Source of the DNA: Burkholderia cepacia
GTDB taxonomy: Bacteria; Pseudomonadota; Gammaproteobacteria; Burkholderiales; Burkholderiaceae
DNA: 64,000 nt
Assembly: GCF_001718835.1 (NCBI RefSeq)
Contig: NZ_CP013442.1
Location: 682,001-746,000, forward strand
Direction: 5' to 3'
The position numbers were made by a program, and so were the translations under genes. The notes beneath the pieces are model-generated. The model made no database searches, had not been told where the DNA came from, and saw only the letters and a list, made by a program, of their open reading frames with translations. Every line of letters starts with the position of its first letter. Position 1 is the stretch's first letter. Of this stretch, positions 7,991-17,098 are shown one piece after another.

Positions 7991-10900
7991 TCACCCGCCG
8001 TTCGAAGCCAGCTGGTCGAGCAGCGCGGCGGCCTCGCGCAAGTCGGCCGTATCGAAACCTTCCGTAAATCCGCGGTACGCCTCGGACACCATCCGCCACG
8101 CGTCGGCCGTCCGGCCCTGGCCTTGCCACACGCGCGCGAGGCTCAGCACCGCGCGCAGCTCGAACGAACGGGCACGCTGGCGGCGCGCGACGTCGATCGC
8201 ACGCCAAAGACAGTCCTCGGCGTCATCCGCACTGCCCGCCGCGCCGAGCAGCAGCGACGCCTTGAGTCGATGCAGCTCCGCTTCGTAGCAGCGCTCTCCG
8301 GTGCGCGCCGCCAGCGCCATCGCTTCGTCGATCGCAGCGAGGCCCGCCGCCGGAGCGCCGGCGCGTGCGCAGCTCTGCGCGAGCAGCGAGAGGAAGTGTG
8401 TGCAGCCCATCGCGGCGCCGGTCGCGCGGTAGCCGTCGAGGCCCGCGCGCATCTGCGCGATCCCGTTCGCGAGGTCGCCCTGCTCGCTCATCGCCCAGCC
8501 CCGCAGGACCGCGCCCCACGCATGCCAGAACGGCAGCCCCTGCTCGGTCGCGAGCGTCATCAGCGCTTCGGCGTGCTCGCGCGCCGCGTCGGCTTCGCGC
8601 CGGAATTGACGAAGCTGGGCCGCGTACGCGAGCGTCAGCGCCAGCGTCGGAACGTGAGCGACCTGCCGGGCCCGCGCGAGCGCCTGCCGGCAGCGCAGGT
8701 TCGCCTGATCCGCGCAGCCCTGATGCCACAGGGTCCACGCGAGGAAATTCAGGCTGCGGATGCCCGGATCGATCGTGCCGGCGAACGCGGGCCCGGTACG
8801 CGGTTCGGCGTCGAGCAACGCCAGCGCCCGTTCCCCGTGAGCCCGGGCGCGCATGAGCTCGCCTTCGAAGAACAGGCTGGCCGACAGCGCGAGATGCGCC
8901 TCCACGAGCAGCCCCGGATGCTTCGCCTGACGCGCCATGCGCAACATCCGGTCGCCGATCTCGCGGGCAGTCGCATACTCCGCGCGCAAGTGGTAATGCG
9001 TCCTCAGCCCGAGCTGCACCAAAAAGAGCTGGGATGTCTCGCCGATCTGCTCGCACAGCGCCAGTGCGCGCGTGTAGTTCGCCGCGACGTCCGGCGCGCC
9101 GTAGCCGCGGACCGCCATCAACGCCGGTCCCAGCGCGATCCGCAGCGTCAGTTCCTGATGCGCGCGCTCGGGCGTATCGGGCAGGCGCTCGAGCAATTCC
9201 AGCGCCGCGCCGAGGTGACGCATCGCGTCCGGCTGCGCGGAATGCTGGAGCGCCTGCTGCCCGGTGCGGTACAGGTACTCGACGGCTTTCGGCACGTTGC
9301 CGCTCAGCCGGTAGTGGTGCGCGAGTTCGCTGCAGTAATCCGCGATGCGGGTCGGGAACAGCGCCTCGATCGCCTGCGCGGTGCGCTCGTGCAGCGCGCT
9401 GCGCCGCTCGGTGAGCAGCGAGTGCCCGGCGACTTCCTGCGTCAGCGCATGCTTGAACGAATACTCGACCTCGGGAAACGCAGGCCGCTCGTAAATGAAT
9501 TCCGCGGCCTCCAGCCGTGCCAGCAGACGGCGCAGATCGTCGTCCGTCCGCGCGGCCTGGCCGTCGCAGATGCGGCGGATCAGGCTGAACGGAAACTCCT
9601 TGCCGATCACCGCGAGCGTCTGCAGCAACTCCTTCTCGTCGATCGCGAGCCGGTCGATGCGGGCGGCCAGCACGCCCTGCACGGTCGTCGGAATATGCAG
9701 CGCGGCCGGAATCCGCTCGATCCGGTAGCGCCCCGGCTCGCCGAGCAGCGCGTGTTCCTCGACGAGCGTCTGGACCACTTCCTCCATGAAGAACGGATTG
9801 CCCTCCGTGTTTTCGAGGATCAGCTGCTCGAGGGGCGCGAGGGTGGGATCGTCGCCGAGCAGCGCGGCGAGCAGCCCCTGGGCCTCGGCCGGGCCCAGCG
9901 GTTCGAGCCGCAATTGCGTGCGATGCGCCGCGCCTTCCCAGACCGGCTGGTACTCCGGCCGGTAGTTCACGAGCAGCAGGATGCGCGTGCGCTCGACGCG
10001 CTCGATCAGGCAGGCGAGAAATGCTTCGGTCTCCCGATCGAGCCATTGCAGGTCCTCGAACAGCAGCTCGACCGGCTGGTCGCGGCTCTCGCGCGCCAGC
10101 AGCCGGATGATCGCGTCGAAGGTGCGCTCGCGCCGAATCTGCGGGTCCATCTCGGCGAGCGCCGGTCCGCCGTCGCCGACGCCCAGCAGATAAAGCAGGT
10201 AGGGCACCAGTTCCTCGAAGCTGCGCTCGAGCGTCAGCGCCTTGCCCATCACCTTTTCCCGGCAGCGGCGCTCGTCGTCTTGCGCAGTGATCTGGAAATA
10301 GTTCTTCAGCAGCTCGATCAGCGGCAGATACGCGAACGCCTTGCCGTGCGACACCGAGAAAGTCTCGAGCAGCAGGCAGCCGCGCCGCGAGCGCTCCTTG
10401 AACTCGTGGAACAGCCGCGATTTGCCGACGCCGGCCTCGCCGACCACCGCGACGACCTGCCCGCACCCCGCGCCGGCCTGCTGCAACGCGCCGTGCAGGT
10501 GATCGAGTTCGGCGTCGCGGCCGACGAAGCGCGCGAGGCCGCGATGCGCGGCCAGCTGCAGCCGCGTGCGCAGCGCGCCGAGCCCCAGCACCTCGTACAC
10601 CGGCAGCGGCTCCGGCACGCCCTTGACCTGGGTGGCGCCGAGCGCCTTGAACTCGAAATAGCCTTCGGCCAGCTTGTGGGTCGACTCGCTGACGAGGATC
10701 GACGACGGCGTCGCGATGCCTTCCATCCGCGATGCGATGTGGATCGTGTGCCCGACCGGATCGTAGTCGGTGTGCAGGTCGTCGGTGCGGATCGAGCGCA
10801 CGACGACTTCGCCGGTGTGCACGCCGACGCGGATCTGCAGCGGGATGCCCTTCTCCAGACGAATCCGGTCGCTGTGACGGCGCATCGCCTGCTGCATGCG

Positions 10901-11431
10901 CAGCGCCGCGAACAGCGCGCGCTGCGGATGATCCTCGTGGGCGATCGGTGCGCCGAACAGCGCGAGGATGCCGTCACCGAGCGACTTGGCCACGTAGCCT
11001 TCGTAGTAGTGGACGGCTTCCATCATCAGCGCGACGACCGGCTCGATCAGCCGGTGGGCCTCTTCCGGATCGAGGTCGTGGATCAGCGCGGTGGAGCCGG
11101 CCATGTCCGCGAACAGCGCGGTGACGGTCTTGCGCTCGCCAGCGGTTCCGCCGCGCGCTTCCATCGCCGCCTGTTCCGCGAGGATGCGCTCGGCGAGGTG
11201 CTGAGGCGTGTAATGGATCGGCGCCATGGACGGACCGGCAGGCCCGGCGGACAGCCGCGGACGCGGCGACGGACCCGCATCGGCCAGCGGCGCGCCGCAT
11301 TCGCTGCAGAACTTCGCGGACGCGCCCGACTCGTGGCCGCAGCGCGGGCAGGTGCGCGTCAACACGGCCCCGCAGGTCTCGCAGAAGCCGACCCCGGCGG
11401 GGTTGTCGAATCCGCAATGTGCGCAGCGCAT
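7991..11431 (-). CDS. Zinc-ribbon / class III cyclase / AAA ATPase / TPR multidomain protein
   Basis: A 1146-residue protein from ATG 11431. Two zinc ribbons come first (Cys3, 6, 17, 20 and Cys28, 31, 42, 45). A class III nucleotide cyclase domain follows at about residues 98-270, with metal-binding candidates Asp109 (LFADMAGST) and Asp153 (SLGDGILALFG) and Arg235 present. The residue usually Asn two before the AsR motif is His231 (TIHIASR). A P-loop ATPase with GEAGVGKSR (331-339) leads into the AAA/STAND-type module, and the C-terminal half is TPR-like helical repeats. This is the architecture of the large adenylate/guanylate cyclase domain proteins that couple signal sensing to an ATPase and TPR platform. 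It stands alone, 77 nt from the patatin gene. Confidence 0.9.
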   Translation of the reverse strand: MRCAHCGFDNPAGVGFCETCGAVLTRTCPRCGHESGASAKFCSECGAPLADAGPSPRPRLSAGPAGPSMAPIHYTPQHLAERILAEQAAMEARGGTAGERKTVTALFADMAGSTALIHDLDPEEAHRLIEPVVALMMEAVHYYEGYVAKSLGDGILALFGAPIAHEDHPQRALFAALRMQQAMRRHSDRIRLEKGIPLQIRVGVHTGEVVVRSIRTDDLHTDYDPVGHTIHIASRMEGIATPSSILVSESTHKLAEGYFEFKALGATQVKGVPEPLPVYEVLGLGALRTRLQLAAHRGLARFVGRDAELDHLHGALQQAGAGCGQVVAVVGEAGVGKSRLFHEFKERSRRGCLLLETFSVSHGKAFAYLPLIELLKNYFQITAQDDERRCREKVMGKALTLERSFEELVPYLLYLLGVGDGGPALAEMDPQIRRERTFDAIIRLLARESRDQPVELLFEDLQWLDRETEAFLACLIERVERTRILLLVNYRPEYQPVWEGAAHRTQLRLEPLGPAEAQGLLAALLGDDPTLAPLEQLILENTEGNPFFMEEVVQTLVEEHALLGEPGRYRIERIPAALHIPTTVQGVLAARIDRLAIDEKELLQTLAVIGKEFPFSLIRRICDGQAARTDDDLRRLLARLEAAEFIYERPAFPEVEYSFKHALTQEVAGHSLLTERRSALHERTAQAIEALFPTRIADYCSELAHHYRLSGNVPKAVEYLYRTGQQALQHSAQPDAMRHLGAALELLERLPDTPERAHQELTLRIALGPALMAVRGYGAPDVAANYTRALALCEQIGETSQLFLVQLGLRTHYHLRAEYATAREIGDRMLRMARQAKHPGLLVEAHLALSASLFFEGELMRARAHGERALALLDAEPRTGPAFAGTIDPGIRSLNFLAWTLWHQGCADQANLRCRQALARARQVAHVPTLALTLAYAAQLRQFRREADAAREHAEALMTLATEQGLPFWHAWGAVLRGWAMSEQGDLANGIAQMRAGLDGYRATGAAMGCTHFLSLLAQSCARAGAPAAGLAAIDEAMALAARTGERCYEAELHRLKASLLLGAAGSADDAEDCLWRAIDVARRQRARSFELRAVLSLARVWQGQGRTADAWRMVSEAYRGFTEGFDTADLREAAALLDQLASNGG

Positions 11432-11640
11432 ACGATCGCTTCCCCTGCCCGGAACCTGCTCTTACACATTCTAGTGCCGCACCTGCATGCGGCAAGCGGC
11501 GACGGGATATGGCATTCCCTCGGTTCCGGCCAACGGCCATGCGCGCCGTGCGTGCGACGTCGTCCGCGTCGTCGAGCGGCCTGCCGATGCGATGCCGGTT
11601 TCACGCGAGCCGGCGGGCAAGCCGCGCGGCGCGTGCGGGG

Positions 11641-12120
11641 TCACGCCTGCGGCTTCGGCTGGATCAGCCGCAGGATTCGGCTGTCGTATGGCGTTTGCAA
11701 GATCTCCGCGACGCGAATCTCGGCGACGGCCGGGTGAAGTGGATTCAGCAGGAAGTTGTGCGCGTGCGGCACGACGACGCTCGGCACGCGCAGCAGCGCG
11801 CTCGGTTGCGTGTGCAGCCACTCGGTGCCCGCGCCCTTCGTCCAGTCGGGATTCGTCCGCCAGTCGGCCGGTGCGTCGTGCTCGGCGATCTCGGCCACCG
11901 CAACCGAGTCGGGCACCTCGACCCGCAGCAGCTGGTATCCGCTCGGCAATTGCTCGACCGTGGCGATCTCGAAATGAACGAGCGTCTCGAGCAGCGCGAG
12001 CGCCGGATGCTCGGCGAGATACACGACGGGCTGCCCGGCGAAATGCCAGCGCCCGCCGGCGCGCAACCCGCCGATGCCTTTCAGGTCGGCGAAATTGCTG
12101 ATCCGCCACAGCGTCGTCAA
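11641..12120 (-). CDS. RES-domain toxin of a RES-Xre toxin-antitoxin pair
   Basis: A 159-residue protein read from a TTG start at 12120 whose last two bases overlap the antitoxin stop (TTGA), giving LTTLWRISNFADL. A longer in-frame reading upstream only runs through the antitoxin gene. The RES signature is visible: Arg in RAGGRWHFAG, then VVYLAEHPALALLETLVHFE, then VPSVVVPHAHNFLLNPLHP with the conserved Ser. The usual GRWN is GRWH. Characterised RES toxins (MbcT, ParT, Res) act on NAD+ or ADP-ribosylate a metabolic enzyme. The tight coupling to the Xre/MbcA-like gene makes this a type II TA module. Confidence 0.9.
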   Translation of the reverse strand: MTTLWRISNFADLKGIGGLRAGGRWHFAGQPVVYLAEHPALALLETLVHFEIATVEQLPSGYQLLRVEVPDSVAVAEIAEHDAPADWRTNPDWTKGAGTEWLHTQPSALLRVPSVVVPHAHNFLLNPLHPAVAEIRVAEILQTPYDSRILRLIQPKPQA

Positions 12121-12572
12121 GCGAAATACCCCTCGTCGATCTGCGTGAGGGCTTCCTCGACGAGCCGCGCGCCATGCTCGGTGCTCGCCATGTCGAGCGA
12201 CGTACGGCCGCCGAAGCGCTGGAGCCCGTTGCGCAGCCACGCCATCGCCTTGTCCTGGTCGCCGAACGTGGCCGTCGCCTGCGCGACGATGCGCGCGAGA
12301 CGGATCGCCTTGTCGGATTCCTCCGGCGACAGGCGTTCGTGCGCCTGGCGACGATGGCTCAGCGTGCGGCGCGGAATGATGAAGGCCAGTTCATCCGATT
12401 TCAGCCCGCGCTCGGACAGCCGGTCGATCACCGAGACGTCGACGCGCGCGCTCGCCAGCTCGGCAAGATCGGCCCCCGATCGGACTCGGATCGCCAGCAG
12501 CTGTTCGAGAATCGTGAATTCGGCCTGACGCGGATGCGCGACGCCCGAAGGATGAAAAGCAATGGTTGCCAT
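12117..12572 (-). CDS. Xre/MbcA/ParS-type antitoxin (DUF2384)
   Basis: A 151-residue protein from ATG 12572 with GGAGG 4-9 nt upstream. The middle region (about residues 40-90) reads as an Xre-like helical domain. The C-terminus contains the DUF2384 block ATATFGDQDKAMAWLRNGLQRFGG and LDMAS, which in known pairs contacts the RES toxin active site. It is first in the operon and its stop codon overlaps the toxin start, the order expected for RES-Xre pairs. Short palindromes immediately upstream are likely autoregulatory operators. Confidence 0.92.
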   Translation of the reverse strand: MATIAFHPSGVAHPRQAEFTILEQLLAIRVRSGADLAELASARVDVSVIDRLSERGLKSDELAFIIPRRTLSHRRQAHERLSPEESDKAIRLARIVAQATATFGDQDKAMAWLRNGLQRFGGRTSLDMASTEHGARLVEEALTQIDEGYFA

Positions 12573-12583
12573 GGGTCCTCCTC

Positions 12584-12627
12584 GGCAATTTGCCCAATCA
12601 TTATAGGCGTTTTGCCGAACTATTGGC
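12584..12627 (-). promoter_or_regulatory. Putative autoregulatory operator of the RES-Xre pair
   Basis: Just upstream of the antitoxin ribosome binding site there is a perfect 11-bp palindrome, GGCAATTTGCC (12584-12594). A second imperfect one, GCCGAACTATTGGC, lies at 12614-12627. Xre-type antitoxins usually repress their own operon from such sites; that these are the sites is inferred from position and symmetry. Confidence 0.45.
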
Positions 12628-12884
12628 GATGCGGGATAGCGTGTGGCCGGATCGGCGAGAAATGTTCGGCATCGCCGATGCCGACTTTGTCACGTAACAA
12701 CCCGATCATTCCACGCCTTTCAAACAATCCCCCGAAAAGCTCGGACTCCATCGCGGATCGTTAACCCAATTGCAATAATTTTTCGCCGCAATCGGTATTT
12801 CTGGCCGGTATCGCCATCGCTACGATGCAGTCAACCGCTCAGCACAATCAGTGAAGCGCGAAATCAACGAAACCGGAGGTCGAC

Positions 12885-13109
12885 ATGAAATCGTTCATCT
12901 ACGCCGTGGTCGCAGCCACTGCCCTGTCCGCGTCGTACGGCGCGTTCGCCCAATCGAGCCAGCCGTCGCCGACGCTGCAGGCCGCGCAGACGCGGGTCAC
13001 CAACGCCGACGAAACCGGCTATGGCGCGCAGGCAGCCGCCGGCGTTCGCGCGGGCCACGTCGTGACGGTCACGCAGAGCGGCCCCGGCTCGGTCTACTTC
13101 GGTCATTGA
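12885..13109 (+). CDS. Small secreted protein, unknown (DUF4148-like family resemblance)
   Basis: A 74-residue protein, ATG 12885, with a strong GGAGG 6 nt upstream. Residues 1-22 are a typical Sec signal peptide ending AFA. The mature peptide is about 52 residues, polar, with QAAQTRVTNADETGYGAQ and a C-terminus of GPGSVYFGH. It resembles the many short exported proteins of Burkholderia but has no catalytic motif. It is a single-gene unit bounded by a strong hairpin terminator at 13153-13189. Confidence 0.75.
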   Translation: MKSFIYAVVAATALSASYGAFAQSSQPSPTLQAAQTRVTNADETGYGAQAAAGVRAGHVVTVTQSGPGSVYFGH

Positions 13110-13152
13110 GCCCGCCCGTCGCTCGCGCATCGCGAGCGCGGTCGAACGACGG

Positions 13153-13189
13153 AACACCACGCCCCCGATCGTCGGGGGCGTGGTGTTTT
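13153..13189 (+). terminator. Intrinsic terminator after the small secreted protein
   Basis: A nearly perfect 16-bp stem (AACACCACGCCCCCGA pairing with its complement across a TCG loop) is followed by TTTTC. It lies 44 nt after the stop at 13109. Confidence 0.85.
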
Positions 13190-13542
13190 CACTGTCGGCC
13201 ATGCATGTTCGCAACGAACGGCGCCATGACATACAAAGCCGTTTCCGCGCGAATATTCAGGAATGCTTGAATTCAGGCCGGTCGGCGCGCAGCGATGAAA
13301 GTCTGCGCCGTCACGGCGGCCGCACCTCGCGCCCCGACGACGGCCACGTTCCGGGCCGGCCGACCGCCATCATCACGAGCGCAGACCCGGCACGTTTGAG
13401 CATAGAATTCCGGCGAGTACGAAGCCGGCCGAAGCGGCCGTGGGGAAGTCGCGAAGGCCACCGGGAAGATTCCGGTCGCTGCCGCGCTCGCCGGCTGTTC
13501 TGAAGCGGTACCCATGCGCATTTTTCGAAAAGGAGCGGTTTC

Positions 13543-14259
13543 ATGTCTCAAACATCCGGTTCCATGATCACGTTTCGACGCCCGGACGGCCAGGAACTGC
13601 AGGGCTATCTCGCCACGCCGGCAAAGACCGAAGGCGCGCCCGCGGTCGTCGTCATCCAGGAATGGTGGGGGCTGAACGACCAGATCCGCGGCGTCGCGGA
13701 TCGCCTCGCGCGCTGCGGCTACTTCGCGCTCGTGCCCGACCTGTATCGCGGCAAATCGACGGTCGAGGAAGAAGAAGCGCACCACCTGATGACCGGGCTC
13801 GATTTCGGCGACGCGGCCTCGCAGGACATCCCCGGCGCGGTGCAGTACCTGAAGACGCGAGCCGCGCGCATCGCCGTCACCGGCTTCTGCATGGGCGGCG
13901 CACTGACCCTGCTCGCGCTGCAGAACGCCGACGTGGCAGCCGGCATCGCGTGGTACGGCCTGCCCCCGCTCGACTACATCGACGCATCGAAGCTCAAGGT
14001 GCCGCTGATGGGCCATTGGGGCACGCAGGATGCGTTCTTCGCGATTGACCAGGTCGATGCGCTCGAGAAGAAGCTGGGCGCCGCGAACGTCGACTTCACG
14101 TTCCATCGCTATCTCGCGCACCATGCGTTCGCGAACGAAACGGCCGTCGGCCCCGGCCGCCTGCCGGGCACGCAATACGATCCGGCATGGTCGCAGATCG
14201 CATGGGACCGGACGCTCACGTTCCTCGGCCGCACGCTGTGGACGACCGAGCCGAAGTAA
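13543..14259 (+). CDS. Dienelactone hydrolase family protein
   Basis: A 238-residue alpha/beta hydrolase from ATG 13543 with AAAAGGAG upstream. The dienelactone hydrolase triad is visible: nucleophile Cys116 in GFCMGG, Asp163 in WGTQDAFF, and His194 in LAHHAFANE. Glu40 in QEWWG is the family's conserved activating Glu. The length matches the family (about 230-250). Dienelactone hydrolases open lactones in chloroaromatic degradation, but many paralogs have unknown esterase roles, and no catechol-pathway genes lie nearby. It is a monocistronic unit, convergent with a LysR gene. Confidence 0.92.
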   Translation: MSQTSGSMITFRRPDGQELQGYLATPAKTEGAPAVVVIQEWWGLNDQIRGVADRLARCGYFALVPDLYRGKSTVEEEEAHHLMTGLDFGDAASQDIPGAVQYLKTRAARIAVTGFCMGGALTLLALQNADVAAGIAWYGLPPLDYIDASKLKVPLMGHWGTQDAFFAIDQVDALEKKLGAANVDFTFHRYLAHHAFANETAVGPGRLPGTQYDPAWSQIAWDRTLTFLGRTLWTTEPK

Positions 14260-14365
14260 GCGCGTTGCGATACGCGTGATCGTCGTCTGCCGGCCGGGCG
14301 CATGCGGCCGGCGGATGATGGCAACAAAGGCGCGCGTGACGCCGTCACGGCGGCGCCGCGCCGGC

Positions 14366-15307
14366 TCAAGGCTGACCGGAACCGCACAGCGCAGCCTCGT
14401 CGGTGGCCAGCATTTCGGGTACGCATTCACGCAGAAAATCGACGAACGTGCGGATTTTCGCATCGAGATACTGGCGCGATGCGTACAGCGTGTAGACGGT
14501 CAGCTTCTGCAAGCGGTAGTCGGGCAGCACGCGCACCAGCGCGCCGCTGCGCAGTGCCGGCACCGCGGTCGACATCGGCAGCGAACCGATACCGAGGCCG
14601 GCGCGCAATGCGGCGCCGAGCGCATCGGCGACATTCACCTGAAAGTCGGGCAGCGGAAGCTCGAAGGTCTCTCGGCCGTCGGGGCCGTCGAGATGCCAGC
14701 GATCGCGCGGAAATACGGGCGTGACGATCTGCAGGCAGGCATGCGCTTCGAGGTCCTTGATCGTCTGCGGCGTGCCGTGTTCGCGCAGGTACGCGGGCGA
14801 CGCGCACAGCACGCTGTGCACCTCGCCGAGCCGCTGCGACACGAGCCCCGAATCGGGAAGCTCCGTCGCACTCAACTGCAGCGACACGTCGTAGCCTTCG
14901 TCGATGATGTCGGGTACGTGCTGCGACAGCGTGAGCTCGACCGCGACCGACGGATAACGCTGCCGGTAACGCACGACCGCGGGCACCACGTAGGCCTGGC
15001 CGAAGCTCGTCGTCGCATGAACGTGCAGCCGTCCGGACGGCTTCGCCTGCGCGTCCGCCGCTTCCGCCTCGGCCTCGTCGATATAGGCGAGCACCCGCTG
15101 GCAGCGGTCGAGATAACGCTGCCCGGCGTCGGTCAGTGCGATGCGGCGCGTGCTGCGGTTGAGCAGGCGCGTGCGCAGATGGGTCTCGAGCTGCGCGACC
15201 GACCGCGATGCATAGGCCGTCGTGATGTCCAGGCGCTGGGCCGCGCTCGTGAAGCTGCCCTCCTCCGCAACCCGGACGAAAATGCGCATCATCTGTAACG
15301 TGTCCAT
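14366..15307 (-). CDS. LysR-family transcriptional regulator
   Basis: A 313-residue protein; the start at ATG 15307 gives the canonical N-terminus MDTLQMMRIFVRVAEEGSF, while the longer upstream reading is Arg-rich and not family-like. The winged HTH is at residues 1-60 (TSAAQRLDITTAYASRSVAQLE), and the rest is the periplasmic-binding-like effector domain. It belongs to the large group of LysR proteins that often regulate a neighbouring oxidoreductase or efflux gene. Here it converges with the dienelactone hydrolase, and the next upstream gene (purA-like) is on the same strand, so its target is not evident. Confidence 0.93.
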   Translation of the reverse strand: MDTLQMMRIFVRVAEEGSFTSAAQRLDITTAYASRSVAQLETHLRTRLLNRSTRRIALTDAGQRYLDRCQRVLAYIDEAEAEAADAQAKPSGRLHVHATTSFGQAYVVPAVVRYRQRYPSVAVELTLSQHVPDIIDEGYDVSLQLSATELPDSGLVSQRLGEVHSVLCASPAYLREHGTPQTIKDLEAHACLQIVTPVFPRDRWHLDGPDGRETFELPLPDFQVNVADALGAALRAGLGIGSLPMSTAVPALRSGALVRVLPDYRLQKLTVYTLYASRQYLDAKIRTFVDFLRECVPEMLATDEAALCGSGQP

Positions 15308-15659
15308 CGACCTGTCCCCGGGATTGAGATCACGTCGCGCCATGCGGCCCGGGCGCGTCGCGATGCGCGAGGCCGGGACCGTGCCTGTATCGCCGCAGCG
15401 CGAGCGTTGCTGCGCACGCCGCCGACGGCGTCGCTCCGAAGCGGGACATCCACGCACGCACACGCGTGCGCATTCCGCTTCGGCACGAATTGTGCGGAAC
15501 AGTACAGCAGCGGTGCGGACGTGTCCAGTTCGGCATGATCCCGGCCGCGGTGGTCAAGCCGACGCTTCCGGACGACGCATCGCCGATGTGGTCACACGCC
15601 CGCTCGGCCGGACTCCTGACGGTGCGACCGGCGTGGGCGACCGGGTTGCCAGCGGCGTG

Positions 15660-16958
15660 CTATGCGCGCGCGGACGACTCGAACGGATTGCGCAACACGA
15701 TCGTGTCGTCGCGCTCCGCGCCGGTCGTGATCATCGCAACCGGTGCGCCCGCGACCGCTTCGACGCGTTCGACGAAGCGGCGCGCCGCTTGCGGCAGGTC
15801 GCCGAGCCGCCGTTTTCCGGCGACCGTGCCGGCCCACCCGTCGAACTGCTCGTAGACCGGCTTCGCGCGGGCCAGCGCAGCGAGGCTCGCGGGCAGATGA
15901 TCGATGCGCTTTCCGTCGAGCTCGTAGCCGACGCCGAGCCGGATCACGTCGAAACCGTCGAGCACGTCGAGCTTGGTGAGCGCCAGCGAATCGATGCCCG
16001 AAATCCTGACCGCCTGACGCAACTGCGCGGCATCGAGCCATCCGCAGCGGCGCGGCCGGCCGGTATTCACGCCGTACTCGCGCCCGCGCTCCCGCAGCCG
16101 CTCGCCGGCCTCGTCGGCAAGCTCCGTGACGAATGGCCCGCCGCCGACGCGGGTCGCATAGGCCTTGGTCACGCCCAGCACATGGCCGAGCTTCGACGCG
16201 CCGAGCCCCGTACCGGCCGCCGCTGCCGATGCGACGGTGCCGGATGACGTCACGAACGGATACGTGCCCCAGTCGATGTCCAGCATCACGGCTTGAGACC
16301 CCTCGAACAGGATCTTCCTGCCCTGGTCGTGCGCGTCGTTGAGGTCGGCCCACACCGGCCGCACGAACGGCAGCACCTTGGGCGCGAGGTCGGCGAGCGT
16401 CGCCAGCATCGCATCGCGTGACCACGTGTCGAGGCCCAGGCCACGAAACCACGCATTGTGATGATCGAGCAGCGCGTCGAGCTTGTGAGCGAGTCCGTCC
16501 GGATCGGCCAGATCGCAGACCCGCAGCCCCCGGCGGCCGACCTTGTCCTCGTAGGCCGGCCCGATCCCGCGCAGCGTGGTGCCGATGGGCTCGCGGCGCA
16601 ACTGCTCCTGTGCACGATCGACGGCCCGGTGGATCGGCAGCACCAGCGTCGCGTTCTCGGCGATCGACAGGTTGTCCGGCGTCACCGACAGCCCGAGTTC
16701 GGCCATCCGCGCGATTTCCGCGAGCAAGGCTTCCGGATCGAGCGCCACGCCGTTGCCGATCACGCCGCGCTTGCCGCGCACGATGCCGCTCGGCAGGAGC
16801 GCGAGCTTGTATGTCTTGCCGCCGACAACCAGCGTATGACCCGCGTTGTGGCCGCCGTTGTAGCGCGCGACGAGATCGGCCTGTGCCGCCAGCCAGTCTA
16901 CGACACGTCCCTTACCTTCGTCGCCCCATTGGGCGCCCACGACCACCACGTTCGGCAT
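15660..16958 (-). CDS. purA: Adenylosuccinate synthetase (probable second copy)
   Basis: A 432-residue enzyme from ATG 16958, with GGAG 8 nt upstream; GTG 16967 is an alternative. PurA condenses IMP and aspartate with GTP to adenylosuccinate, the first committed step to AMP. Key residues are present: Asp13 in QWGDEGKG, His41 in NGGHNAGHT, LDIDWGTYPFVTSS, and the GRPRRCGWLD base-binding loop. Some positions differ from typical PurA (KGR for KGK, SQAVMLD for AQGTLLD), suggesting a divergent paralog. Burkholderia normally carry purA on chromosome 1, so a copy on this secondary replicon is probably the accessory one. A LysR gene is divergent, with 140 nt between the starts. Confidence 0.93.
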   Translation of the reverse strand: MPNVVVVGAQWGDEGKGRVVDWLAAQADLVARYNGGHNAGHTLVVGGKTYKLALLPSGIVRGKRGVIGNGVALDPEALLAEIARMAELGLSVTPDNLSIAENATLVLPIHRAVDRAQEQLRREPIGTTLRGIGPAYEDKVGRRGLRVCDLADPDGLAHKLDALLDHHNAWFRGLGLDTWSRDAMLATLADLAPKVLPFVRPVWADLNDAHDQGRKILFEGSQAVMLDIDWGTYPFVTSSGTVASAAAAGTGLGASKLGHVLGVTKAYATRVGGGPFVTELADEAGERLRERGREYGVNTGRPRRCGWLDAAQLRQAVRISGIDSLALTKLDVLDGFDVIRLGVGYELDGKRIDHLPASLAALARAKPVYEQFDGWAGTVAGKRRLGDLPQAARRFVERVEAVAGAPVAMITTGAERDDTIVLRNPFESSARA

Positions 16959-17098
16959 GCTCCGCACTCCATGTGAGAAATTTCAACACTTGGCGGTCTC
17001 CGCGAGCCGCCCGCATCGCATATTGGCGCAGCGGTACTTGACGATCAAACGATTAAACCTGAGATACTGCGTGACATAAACTCACACGAACGGATGCA

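Noticed and set aside
7940..11737. A 1265-codon plus-strand frame
   Set aside because: Antisense to the cyclase/ATPase protein, which has clear motifs; the plus frame has none.
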